DNA from: Rhodanobacter sp. 7MK24
GTDB lineage: Bacteria > Pseudomonadota > Gammaproteobacteria > Xanthomonadales > Rhodanobacteraceae
Direction of reading: 5' to 3'
NCBI RefSeq assembly: GCF_014842995.1
Contig: NZ_JACYXL010000010.1
Span: 62,001-126,000 of the forward strand
Length of the DNA stretch: 64,000 nt
Shown: in pieces, positions 24,962 to 32,650 of the stretch
How the letters are laid out: every line of letters begins with the position of its first letter
Numbering within the stretch: position 1 is the stretch's first letter
Notes under the pieces: model-generated
The model's database searches: none
What the model was told of the DNA's origin: nothing
What the model saw: only the letters and a program-made list of their open reading frames with translations
Program-made: the position numbers and the translations under genes

Positions 24962-26224
24962 ATGACGCAAGACCTCTTTCCTCGACTGGCCATCATCGGC
25001 GGCGGTCCCGCTGGCCTGATGGCGGCGGAAGCCGCGAGCGCAGCCGGCATCAAGATCGACGTGTACGACGCCATGGGTTCGGTGGGAAGGAAATTCCTGC
25101 TCGCCGGCAAGGGCGGTCTCAACCTCACCCATGGCGAACCATTCGTGCGTTTCGTCGAACGCTATGGCGAGCGTAGCGAGGAGATCGCGCGCTGGCTGCG
25201 CGCGTTCGATGCGAATGCGCTGCGCGACTGGGCGCGCGGGCTCGGCGTGGAAACCTTCGTCGGCAGCTCGGGGCGGGTGTTTCCCGCCGACATGAAGGCG
25301 GCGCCGCTGCTGCGCCGCTGGCTGCACCGCCTGCGCGTGTCGGGTGTGAGCTTCCATATGCACCACCGTTGGCTGGGGTGGTGCGCAGACGGCGCGTTGC
25401 GCTTCGCCACGCCGGAGGGCGAACGCATCGTCATGGCCGATGCCGCGGTGCTGGCGCTGGGTGGTGCGAGCTGGCCCAGGCTGGGGTCCGATGGCGCGTG
25501 GGTGGCACCGCTGTGCGATGCCGGTGTCGATATCGCGCCGCTGCAAAGCGCCAACTGCGGCTTCGAGATCGCTTGGAGCGAGCATCTCCGCACGCGCTTC
25601 GCCGGGTCGCCGTTGAAGTCGGTGGCGGCGCGCTGGGTGGATCGTCATGGCGTGGCGCAATCCCGGCAAGGCGAATGCGTGCTCAGCGAATACGGCATCG
25701 AAGGCAGCCTGGTCTATGCCATCGGCGCGGAACTGCGCGAGCGCATCAGGCGCGACGGCGAAGCAGTGCTGCATCTCGATCTCGCCCCTGGCATCGCGCA
25801 GGCTGCCCTGGCCGAGCGACTCGCGACACCGCGCGGCAAGCACAGCCTGGGCGACTGGTTGCGCCGTCGCGCGCATCTGGATGCGGCGAAATGCGGCCTG
25901 GTGTTCGAGTCGGCCGACAAGTCCGTGCTCGCCGATCCGGCTGCGCTTGCCGCACTCGTCAAGGCGTTGCCGCTGACGCTGCGGGCGCCGCGTCCATTGG
26001 CGGAGGCGATCAGCACGGCCGGCGGCATTCGCCTTGAAGCACTCGACGAATCGCTGATGCTGCGCATCCGCCCAGGTATCTTCTGCGCGGGCGAAATGCT
26101 GGATTGGGAGGCGCCTACCGGTGGCTACCTGCTCACTGCGTGCTTTGCCAGCGGTGCATGGGCGGGACGCGCTGTCGCGCATTGGCTGGCTGATGTCCGG
26201 CCACCACCCCACGCACGGGATTGA
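24962..26224 (+). CDS. FAD-dependent oxidoreductase, TIGR03862/HI0933-like flavoprotein
   Basis: This 420-residue protein belongs to the BaiN/HI0933-like flavoprotein group, predicted to be a soluble FAD-dependent reductase of unknown substrate. The N-terminal Rossmann motif LAIIGGGPAGLMAAEAAS binds the ADP part of FAD; MGSVGRKFLLAGKGGLNLTH is the signature segment following it. VLALGGASWPRLGSDG and the C-terminal IFCAGEMLDWEAPTGGYLL complete the FAD-binding fold and are typical of the TIGR03862 branch. The ATG at 24962 gives the expected N terminus; the larger open frame from 24542 is a shadow over the preceding gene. Confidence 0.9.
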   Translation: MTQDLFPRLAIIGGGPAGLMAAEAASAAGIKIDVYDAMGSVGRKFLLAGKGGLNLTHGEPFVRFVERYGERSEEIARWLRAFDANALRDWARGLGVETFVGSSGRVFPADMKAAPLLRRWLHRLRVSGVSFHMHHRWLGWCADGALRFATPEGERIVMADAAVLALGGASWPRLGSDGAWVAPLCDAGVDIAPLQSANCGFEIAWSEHLRTRFAGSPLKSVAARWVDRHGVAQSRQGECVLSEYGIEGSLVYAIGAELRERIRRDGEAVLHLDLAPGIAQAALAERLATPRGKHSLGDWLRRRAHLDAAKCGLVFESADKSVLADPAALAALVKALPLTLRAPRPLAEAISTAGGIRLEALDESLMLRIRPGIFCAGEMLDWEAPTGGYLLTACFASGAWAGRAVAHWLADVRPPPHARD

Positions 26225-26247
26225 GGCGGCTGGCTTGTCGCCGCCGG

Positions 26248-28056
26248 TTAGCGGTAATCCCGCACGATATCCAGCAGAGGCTTGAGGTGCGTCTCGAAAT
26301 GCTTCCAGCGGGCCACTGACGATCGATAGATCGGCTTGCGCACCTGGGCGATGCTGGCGGTTCGCACCACGCGTTGGTTGCGGTGGAAATCGAGGCAGCG
26401 TTCGTCCCAGGGCAGGCCGAGGTAGTCGAGCAGGCGCCGTGCGTGGCCCGCGGTATCGGCCACCATGTCCTCGTAGCGCAAATCCAGCACGGTTCCCGCT
26501 GGCAGCACGCGATGCCAGTGGCGCATCAGTTCGATGTAGCGCACGTAATAGCGGCCCAGGCTGCCGAGGTCGTAGCTGAAATCGAGGTTGCCTTCCTCGA
26601 ACAGGCGCGCGTAGCAGGAGAAGCACGAGTCCATAGGATCGCGCATGGCATGGATGATCTTCGCGTGCGGCAGCATCCGGTGGATCATGCCCACGTGCAG
26701 AAAGTTGGCCGGCAGCTTGTCCGTGATGTGCGTCGCCTGCGGGGCATGCCGCCACGCGCGTTCCTCGTAGGCTGCGCCCAGTTGCTGCAAGGCTTCGACG
26801 GAGAGCGTGACGGCGATTTCCGGATACGCGGCGACGGACGCGTTGCTGGCCGTGTCCAGCGAGTGCACCACGTCGTGCAGGTCGGTCAGCTCGCCGGCTC
26901 CATGAATGCCCGGATGGCTGGCCAGGATCTGCTCGATCAAGGTCGTGCCCGAACGCGGCATGCCGACGATGAAGACCGGTGTCCTGCCGGTGCAGCGCGA
27001 CGGCGGCCGATGCTCGAAAAGGCCGGCGTGGAAGACGGACTTCAACTGCGCGACCAGTGCCGCTTCGCGCGCCTCGTCGTGCGGAAACCGCATGCGCTGC
27101 AGGCGATTGCCTTCCGCGTAGGCCGCGAAGGCGTCGTCATGGCGGCCGGCGTCCTCGCGCATCTTGCCGAGGGCGAACCAGTAATTGACGCGTCCCGCCT
27201 GCGGCAGGGAGGGCAGTTGGTGCTGCTGGTCCTCGAGCGCACGCAGCTGCGGGTCATCCGCGGCGTACGTCCTGAACGGCGCGAGGTTGCAGAGGGACTG
27301 CAGGAAATCCGGCTTGATCGCGACCGCGGCTTCGAAGCTCGCGCAGGCCTCTTCCACGCGCCCCTGCTTCTTCAGGCACAGGCCCAGGTTGTTGAGCGCC
27401 ATCAGGTAGTCGGGCCTGATCGCCAGTGCGCAGCGGTAGCTTTGCTCCGCCTCGGGCAGCCGCTGCTGGTCGCGCAGGATGTTGCCGAGATTGAAGTGCG
27501 GCTCGGCGAAGCGGTCGTTGATGGCGAGCGCCTGCCGGTAGCTGGACTCCGCCTCGCCGCGTCGGCCCTGGTCGCGCAGGACGTTGCCCAGGTTGTTGTG
27601 CGCTTCGGCGTAGTCCGGCTTGATCGACAATGCGCAGCGATAGCAGGTTTCGGCGTCAGCCAGGCGCGCCAGCTCCCGGTACACGATGCCGAGGCTGTTG
27701 TGCGTGTTCGCATCGTCCGGACGCGCCGCCAGCACCTGCAGGAAGTGCGCTTCGGCTTCGCCTGGTTGATGGATCGCCATCAGGGTATGGCCGAGCCGGG
27801 CGCGCGCCTCGATGAAATCCGGCTTGATCGCCAGCGCCTGCCTGAAGCCGTCCGCGGCCTCGGCCAGCCGCCCCTGGGCGCCGAGCACGTTGCCCAGCAG
27901 GTAATGCGCTTCAAGATGGTCTGGCTTGAGTGCGATGGCTTGCCGACAGCTGTGCGCAGCGTCGGCCAGGGAGCCCGACCTCATCTGCGATTTGCCCGAG
28001 GCGACCTGGGCGTCGGCATCATGCAGCGGCAGCGGCGTCTTCGTGTCGTGGGGCAT
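26248..28056 (-). CDS. TPR-repeat sulfotransferase
   Basis: This 602-residue fusion has about seven tetratricopeptide repeats (residues 15-270, recurring NLGNVLRDQGRRGEAESSYR-like units), then a sulfotransferase domain. The PAPS-binding loop is FIVGMPRSGTTLIEQILASH (near residue 360-380); the 3'-phosphate-binding RDPMDSCFS segment lies near 475. Tandem TPR plus sulfotransferase proteins of this layout are common in Proteobacteria, and the acceptor is usually unknown; the TPR part likely recruits a protein or glycan target. The stop is 24 bases from the flavoprotein stop (convergent), and its start is close to the dbpA stop, so it may be co-transcribed with dbpA. Confidence 0.9.
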   Translation of the reverse strand: MPHDTKTPLPLHDADAQVASGKSQMRSGSLADAAHSCRQAIALKPDHLEAHYLLGNVLGAQGRLAEAADGFRQALAIKPDFIEARARLGHTLMAIHQPGEAEAHFLQVLAARPDDANTHNSLGIVYRELARLADAETCYRCALSIKPDYAEAHNNLGNVLRDQGRRGEAESSYRQALAINDRFAEPHFNLGNILRDQQRLPEAEQSYRCALAIRPDYLMALNNLGLCLKKQGRVEEACASFEAAVAIKPDFLQSLCNLAPFRTYAADDPQLRALEDQQHQLPSLPQAGRVNYWFALGKMREDAGRHDDAFAAYAEGNRLQRMRFPHDEAREAALVAQLKSVFHAGLFEHRPPSRCTGRTPVFIVGMPRSGTTLIEQILASHPGIHGAGELTDLHDVVHSLDTASNASVAAYPEIAVTLSVEALQQLGAAYEERAWRHAPQATHITDKLPANFLHVGMIHRMLPHAKIIHAMRDPMDSCFSCYARLFEEGNLDFSYDLGSLGRYYVRYIELMRHWHRVLPAGTVLDLRYEDMVADTAGHARRLLDYLGLPWDERCLDFHRNQRVVRTASIAQVRKPIYRSSVARWKHFETHLKPLLDIVRDYR

Positions 28057-28083
28057 GATGGCTGCACGAGTCCAGTCGCGGGC

Positions 28084-29475
28084 TCAATGGAGCGGGCGCA
28101 CGCGGAAGTTGCGCCCCTTGATGCGCCCGGCGCGCAGCCTTTCCAGTGCCTTGTTCGCCAGTGCGCGGCCGATCGCCACGTAGGCACGGGTGGCAAACAC
28201 GTCGATCTTGCCGATGTCTTTGCCGTCGAGTCCGGCGTCGCCGGTGAGTGCGCCGAGGATGTCGCCCGGGCGGAGCTTGTCCTGCCGCCCGGCGTCGATC
28301 ACCAGGGTCTTCATTGGCGCCAGATTGAGCTGCTTGCCGCGCGGCGGCGACACGCGCAGCGGATGCCACGGTAGCGGGCGACCGAGCTGCTCCTCGATGT
28401 TCGTCGCCTTGGGCCGTTCGCGCGGCGCGACCAGGGTAATGGCAAGGCCATTCTCGCCCGCGCGCCCGGTACGGCCGACGCGGTGCGTGTGCGTGTCGGG
28501 GTCGTGCGCGATGTCGTAGCTGACCACCAGTGGCAGCGCCGCGATGTCCAGGCCGCGCGCCGCCACGTCGGTGGCGACCAGGACGCAGCAGCTGCGGTTG
28601 GCGAACTGCACCAACACTTCATCGCGGTCGCGCTGCTCCATGTCGCCGTGCAGGGCGAGTGCGGAGAAGCCGCGGCGATCCAGTTCCTGCGCCACGGCAT
28701 CCACGTCCTTGCGCATGTTGCAGAACACCAGCGCGTGCTGTGCCTGCTCCGTGCTGAGTGTGCCCTTGGCCAGCAACTGCGCCAGCGCATCCAGTTTCTG
28801 CGCCGGATCCACTTCGTGGAAACGCTGCTCGATGGTGGTTTCCTCGTGCGGAGCTTCCACCGTCACTTCCACCGGATTGTTCTGCACACGTCCGCTCACG
28901 GCGCGGATTTCGTCGGCATAAGTGGCCGAGAACAGCAGGGTCTGATGGTGCTTTGCGATGCGTCCCACGATATCGTCGATGGCTTCGCTGAAACCCATGT
29001 CCAGCATGCGGTCGGCTTCGTCCAGCACCAGCACCTGGATGCCGCCGCCATGCAGGCTGCCGCGCTTCAGGTGTTCCTGCACGCGGCCGGGCGTGCCGAC
29101 CACGATGTGCGGATCGTGCGCGAGCGAAGCGAGCTGCGGTCCCAGCGGCATGCCGCCGCACAGGGTCAGCAGCTTCACGTTGGGAATGTTGGCGGCGAGC
29201 TTGCGGATCGCCTTGCTGACCTGGTCGGCGAGTTCGCGCGTGGGACACAGCACCAGTGCCTGCAGGCGGACGGTTTCCACCTGCAGGGCCTGCAGCAGGG
29301 CCAGCCCGAACGCCGCGGTCTTGCCGCTGCCGGTCCGCGCCTGAGCGATCACGTCGCGGCCATCCAGCATGGGCGGCAAGCTCTGTGCCTGCACCGGCGT
29401 CATGGTGGCGTAGCCCAGCGTTTCGAGGCTGGCGAGCAGGGCGGGTTTGAGCGGCAGCGTGGAGAAGGCGGTCAT
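28084..29475 (-). CDS. dbpA: ATP-dependent RNA helicase DbpA
   Basis: This 463-residue DEAD-box RNA helicase acts on 23S rRNA hairpin 92 during large-subunit assembly. In order: Q motif region GYATMTPVQAQSLPPML, motif I ARTGSGKTAAF (about 43), PTRELADQ, DEADRMLDMGF, SAT, and motif VI HRVGRTGRAG (about 325). The C-terminal DbpA/CsdA RNA-binding domain (from VIDAGRQDKLRPGDILGALT to KGRNFRVRPLH, about 385-463) separates it from RhlE or RhlB. I take the ATG at 29475; five upstream residues in the open frame are not needed. Confidence 0.95.
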   Translation of the reverse strand: MTAFSTLPLKPALLASLETLGYATMTPVQAQSLPPMLDGRDVIAQARTGSGKTAAFGLALLQALQVETVRLQALVLCPTRELADQVSKAIRKLAANIPNVKLLTLCGGMPLGPQLASLAHDPHIVVGTPGRVQEHLKRGSLHGGGIQVLVLDEADRMLDMGFSEAIDDIVGRIAKHHQTLLFSATYADEIRAVSGRVQNNPVEVTVEAPHEETTIEQRFHEVDPAQKLDALAQLLAKGTLSTEQAQHALVFCNMRKDVDAVAQELDRRGFSALALHGDMEQRDRDEVLVQFANRSCCVLVATDVAARGLDIAALPLVVSYDIAHDPDTHTHRVGRTGRAGENGLAITLVAPRERPKATNIEEQLGRPLPWHPLRVSPPRGKQLNLAPMKTLVIDAGRQDKLRPGDILGALTGDAGLDGKDIGKIDVFATRAYVAIGRALANKALERLRAGRIKGRNFRVRPLH

Positions 29476-29510
29476 GCGCCATGATCGCATGCCGTTGCCG
29501 CTACGCGTCT

Positions 29511-29921
29511 TTATTCCAGCGTGGAGTCAATGAAGATCTCGCCGCTCAGCACTTTGTGAATGGGACAGGCGTTGGCGATCTGCAGCAGGCGTTCGCGTTG
29601 TTCTTCGCTCAATTCGCCATGCAGGGTGATGCGGCGGCCGATGCGGTTGCTGCCGGGTGGCGGTGTGCCGTCGGGGTTGAAATCCAGCGCCACATCGACG
29701 CCTTCCAGCGGCCAGCCCTTGCGTTCGGCATACATCTTCAGCGTGATCGAGGTGCAGGCGCCGAGGCTGGAAAGCAGTAGGCGGTGCGGATCGGGGCCGG
29801 TGTCGCCGCCGTGCTGGTTGGCCGGTTCGTCGGCCAGCCAGGTGTGGCCGCGGTCGTCGCCGAGGCGCACGGCGTAGGGCGTGGCGGCGATGGTGGCGGT
29901 GACGGCGGGGGGTGTGTTCAT
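29511..29921 (-). CDS. OsmC/Ohr-like peroxidase family protein
   Basis: This 136-residue OsmC superfamily thiol protein is expected to reduce organic hydroperoxides in the cytoplasm. The two redox cysteines are visible in the family context: the first in LLSSLGACTSITLKMYAERK (near residue 56) and the second in IANACPIHKVLSG (near 116). The start at 29921 follows a GGAG on the minus strand; the longer frame up to 30185 covers the folB start on the opposite strand and is not used. It is divergent from folB with a 117-base gap holding both promoters. Confidence 0.9.
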   Translation of the reverse strand: MNTPPAVTATIAATPYAVRLGDDRGHTWLADEPANQHGGDTGPDPHRLLLSSLGACTSITLKMYAERKGWPLEGVDVALDFNPDGTPPPGSNRIGRRITLHGELSEEQRERLLQIANACPIHKVLSGEIFIDSTLE

Positions 29922-30038
29922 CGGCAGGCTCCGTTTCGGTGGATGGTGGTGTATCACGGTTGCCCGCAACCGGCACGACTTGCATCCGCGCGCGTGGTCG
30001 CGGATCGTGTACGGCCCAGGTTCCAGCCACGCATTCCC

Positions 30039-30398
30039 ATGGACATCGTTTTCATCGAAGACCTGCGCATCGACGCCGTGATCGGCATCTACGACTGGGA
30101 ACGCCGCGTGCGCCAGACGCTGGCGTTCGACATCGAGATGGCGTTCGACAATACCGTGCCCGCCGCCAGCGACGACATCGTGCACACGCTGAACTACAAG
30201 GACGTGTCCAAGCGGCTGGTCGACTACGTGGGCGCATCGAGCTTCGGTCTGGTGGAAACGCTGGCCGAGCGCTGCGCGGAGATCATCCGCGAGGAGTTCG
30301 GCGTGCGCTGGGTAAGGCTGAAACTCTCCAAGCCAGGTGCGGTACGTGGCGCGAAGGCGGTTGGCGTGCGCATCGAGCGCGGCACGAAGCCGGATTGA
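30039..30398 (+). CDS. folB: dihydroneopterin aldolase FolB
   Basis: This 119-residue enzyme of folate biosynthesis cleaves 7,8-dihydroneopterin to 6-hydroxymethyl-dihydropterin and glycolaldehyde. The N terminus DIVFIEDLRIDAVIGIYDWE and the LNYKDVSKRLVDYVG segment match the family; the Glu in LVETLAERCAEII and the Lys in LKLSKPGAVRGA correspond to conserved active-site positions. folK begins 3 bases after the stop, so the two consecutive pathway steps are encoded together. The larger frame starting at 29784 overlaps the OsmC gene and is a shadow. Confidence 0.93.
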   Translation: MDIVFIEDLRIDAVIGIYDWERRVRQTLAFDIEMAFDNTVPAASDDIVHTLNYKDVSKRLVDYVGASSFGLVETLAERCAEIIREEFGVRWVRLKLSKPGAVRGAKAVGVRIERGTKPD

Positions 30399-30400
30399 GC

Positions 30401-30883
30401 ATGGAGCGCGTTTATCTCAGCCTGGGTTCCAACCTCGAACCGCGGCGCTACCTCAACGCTGCCCTGGACGAATTGCGCACGCGCTTCGGCGCCATCGCCG
30501 TGTCGCCGGCCTATCGCAACAAGTCGGTGGGCTTTGACGGGGCGGACTTCGTGAACCTCGCGGTAGGTCTGGACACCGATCTCGAACCCGAGGCGCTGAA
30601 CGACTGGCTGCACGCGCTGGAGGACAGGCACGGCCGCCGGCGCGACGTGCCGCGCTATTCCGACCGCACGCTGGATGTCGATATCGTGCTGTACGGCGAG
30701 CGCGTGATCGACGGTGCCGGCCACTTGCAGGTGCCGCGCAAGGAACTCAGGCACGCCTTCGTACTGAAGCCGCTGGTCGACATCGCGCCGCAGGTGCGGC
30801 ATCCGGTGAATGGGCAGGCGCTGGCCGAACTGTGGGCGGCGTTTCCGCAGGAACGCGAGCCGCTTTCGCTGGAACCGCTCTGA
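30401..30883 (+). CDS. folK: HPPK, 6-hydroxymethyl-7,8-dihydropterin pyrophosphokinase FolK
   Basis: This 160-residue enzyme transfers pyrophosphate from ATP to 6-hydroxymethyl-dihydropterin, the product of FolB. The N terminus VYLSLGSNLEPR and the signature RRRDVPRYSDRTLDVDIVLYG, which holds the two Mg-binding aspartates, are intact, as is PRKELRHAFVLKPLVDIAP. It is tightly coupled to folB (start 3 bases after its stop). It is the last intact core-like gene before the integrated island. Confidence 0.94.
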   Translation: MERVYLSLGSNLEPRRYLNAALDELRTRFGAIAVSPAYRNKSVGFDGADFVNLAVGLDTDLEPEALNDWLHALEDRHGRRRDVPRYSDRTLDVDIVLYGERVIDGAGHLQVPRKELRHAFVLKPLVDIAPQVRHPVNGQALAELWAAFPQEREPLSLEPL

Positions 30884-30969
30884 CCCGGGTGCCGATCGGG
30901 TCCCTTGCACTGTCGCCGCAATGGGCGAGGTGCTAGAACATCGCCACCACAGGCATGGGGGATAGGGGC

Positions 30970-31419
30970 ATGGCCGGCAAGTTCGCGCGCAGTTGGGCGT
31001 TGATGAAGGCGAGTGCGGGAGTGTTGCGCTCGGACAAATCGTTGTTGCTGTTCCCGCTGCTGTCGGGGCTGTGCAGCATCGTCGTGGCGGCGAGCTTCCT
31101 GGTTCCGGTGATGCTGGCGCTGGTCGGCCACCATGGCGGCGACCTCGATGGCCGCCGTTTCGCGCCGGGCTACTACGTAATGCTGTTCGCGTTCTATCTG
31201 GCGCAGTACTTCGTGTTTATGCATGGCCTCAGAAGTATATCGCGACAGATTCGTCAGATTTTTATATTTGCTAGGCTCGCCAAAACTACATGGCTAGTCT
31301 TTTATGAGTTATCTGGTAATGACGCCAGATCGCAGCCTGCTGACTCGTGCAGGCTACGGGGCCGTAGCCCACATCCCGTTCTTGATGTGCGTCGACGGTT
31401 CTTATCCGGCGCTGGCTAA
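30970..31419 (+). pseudogene. DUF6159-type membrane protein, cut by island insertion
   Basis: The first about 82 residues (MAGKFARSWALMKASAGVLRSDK..., AGGGG ribosome site) are a clean N-terminal half of a DUF6159-like polytopic membrane protein, with helices FPLLSGLCSIVVAASFLVPV and YYVMLFAFYLAQYFV. After QYFV, at about 31,216, composition changes to AT-rich and the frame reads into non-membrane sequence, ending at 31419 inside the ginA gene. The family normally continues with more helices. The missing 3' half is not in the window. The gene marks the left junction of the island. Confidence 0.8.
31216..31303. other. left end of the integrated island (GInt-type)
   Basis: The DUF6159 gene is interrupted here and a short AT-rich stretch leads straight into the first tyrosine recombinase, 88 bases later. 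Short repeats near the edge (CTAGGCTCGCC, then ATGGCTAG) could be recombinase binding sites. The exact junction is inferred from where protein similarity breaks off, not from a sequenced empty site. Confidence 0.55.
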
Positions 31420-32650
31420 TAGGTATGTGCGCGCACGTGCCCTGTGTGAGTGGTGGCTTCGGCTGGGAACGAGTGGTGAGAAGGTTGCGCCAACGCGCAA
31501 GTTTCAGACGGCCAAAAGTTGCATCTCGTTGGTGCGCCGCCTTAAGGCTTTTTTAGAATGGGTGGAGAGCAGTGGTCAGAACCTCGCCGTCATCGAGTAC
31601 GACCAGCTTTTGACATGGCAGACTGGTTTGCTCGATGGCTCGCTGAGCGCGAGCGGGGCGCCGTTGAGTCACTCCACTATCAATTTGTATGTCAGCGAAG
31701 CGTGCTACTACCTCACTTGGCTCTCGCTTGTGCCACGCGATGCTGCGGGAAGGCCGGTTCGTGGTCCTTTCGACATCGTCACGCGAGATGTCAACGTGCG
31801 AACCCATCATGGTCGCAGCACACGGTCTCAGACGGAGCGCATCGAAATCCGCTTGGGGAACCTTCAGCCGATTCCCCCACATTCTATCGATCTGCCGTCT
31901 TCACCAGACGTAGCACGATGGATGCGCGCATTTCGCGCACGCGCTCCTGTGAAGGCGTTGATGGCTGAGGCCATCTTGGACTCGGGTCTCCGGATCTCCG
32001 AAGTCAACCACATGGAGGTGGGGACGCTCCCAGCACGCACTGAGTGGAAGCCGGTCGACGGTCGCGTATTCTTCTTCATAAATAAGGGCGTCAAAGGACG
32101 CAAAGTGACCCCAGACTCGCCCATCGCGGTGCGGGGTCGTTATGTCAGTCTGAGTCTACAGGTAGCGCAAAAGATCGATGACTACCGCCACTTCACTCGC
32201 GAAACGCAGTTACGTCGTTGGATACGTAGCGGCGCTGACAAAGCCGAGCGGGCTCGACGTGCGGGTGCCAGGCCTGTGCGCCTATGGCTAAGTGAGCATT
32301 CGCACCAACCGTTCGCCAACCAGCAGTTGTTCCACGCGTGGACGACGCTCGCCGCATGTCCCAAGGGGTGGCATCCTCACTCCGGCCGGGCGTGGTACGC
32401 GGTGGAGGCGCTCGTGGCCTATGCCCGTCTGGCGCAGGCCTCGCGGCAGGGCCAAGCGACAGATTTAACGTGGCTGGAAGGAGTGATGCGCAATCAGGTC
32501 GATCTCTTGATTCGGCCAACGCTCGGTCATCTGAGTGTGGATACCACGCATCGCTATATCCGGGCCGCGCTGTTCCGCCTAACAGAATTGATAGGAGCGC
32601 CGACGTTGCGTTGGCAGGACCTGATGGACGGGGATGACGAGGAGGTGTGA
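31304..32650 (+). CDS. ginA: tyrosine recombinase GinA-like
   Basis: This 448-residue tyrosine-type site-specific recombinase has an N-terminal SAM-like core-binding region (about 60-160) and a catalytic domain with all key residues: Arg in ILDSGLRISEVNHMEVG (about 228), the HxxR box as WHPHSGRAW (about 357), LGH (about 405) and the nucleophile Tyr in TTHRYIRAALF (about 419). It is the first of four co-directional genes at the island edge (32650 TGA then TTG), which matches the ginABCD operon of GInt islands, where all four genes are needed for recombination. The ATG at 31304 or 31319 may be used. Confidence 0.88.
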   Translation: MSYLVMTPDRSLLTRAGYGAVAHIPFLMCVDGSYPALANRYVRARALCEWWLRLGTSGEKVAPTRKFQTAKSCISLVRRLKAFLEWVESSGQNLAVIEYDQLLTWQTGLLDGSLSASGAPLSHSTINLYVSEACYYLTWLSLVPRDAAGRPVRGPFDIVTRDVNVRTHHGRSTRSQTERIEIRLGNLQPIPPHSIDLPSSPDVARWMRAFRARAPVKALMAEAILDSGLRISEVNHMEVGTLPARTEWKPVDGRVFFFINKGVKGRKVTPDSPIAVRGRYVSLSLQVAQKIDDYRHFTRETQLRRWIRSGADKAERARRAGARPVRLWLSEHSHQPFANQQLFHAWTTLAACPKGWHPHSGRAWYAVEALVAYARLAQASRQGQATDLTWLEGVMRNQVDLLIRPTLGHLSVDTTHRYIRAALFRLTELIGAPTLRWQDLMDGDDEEV

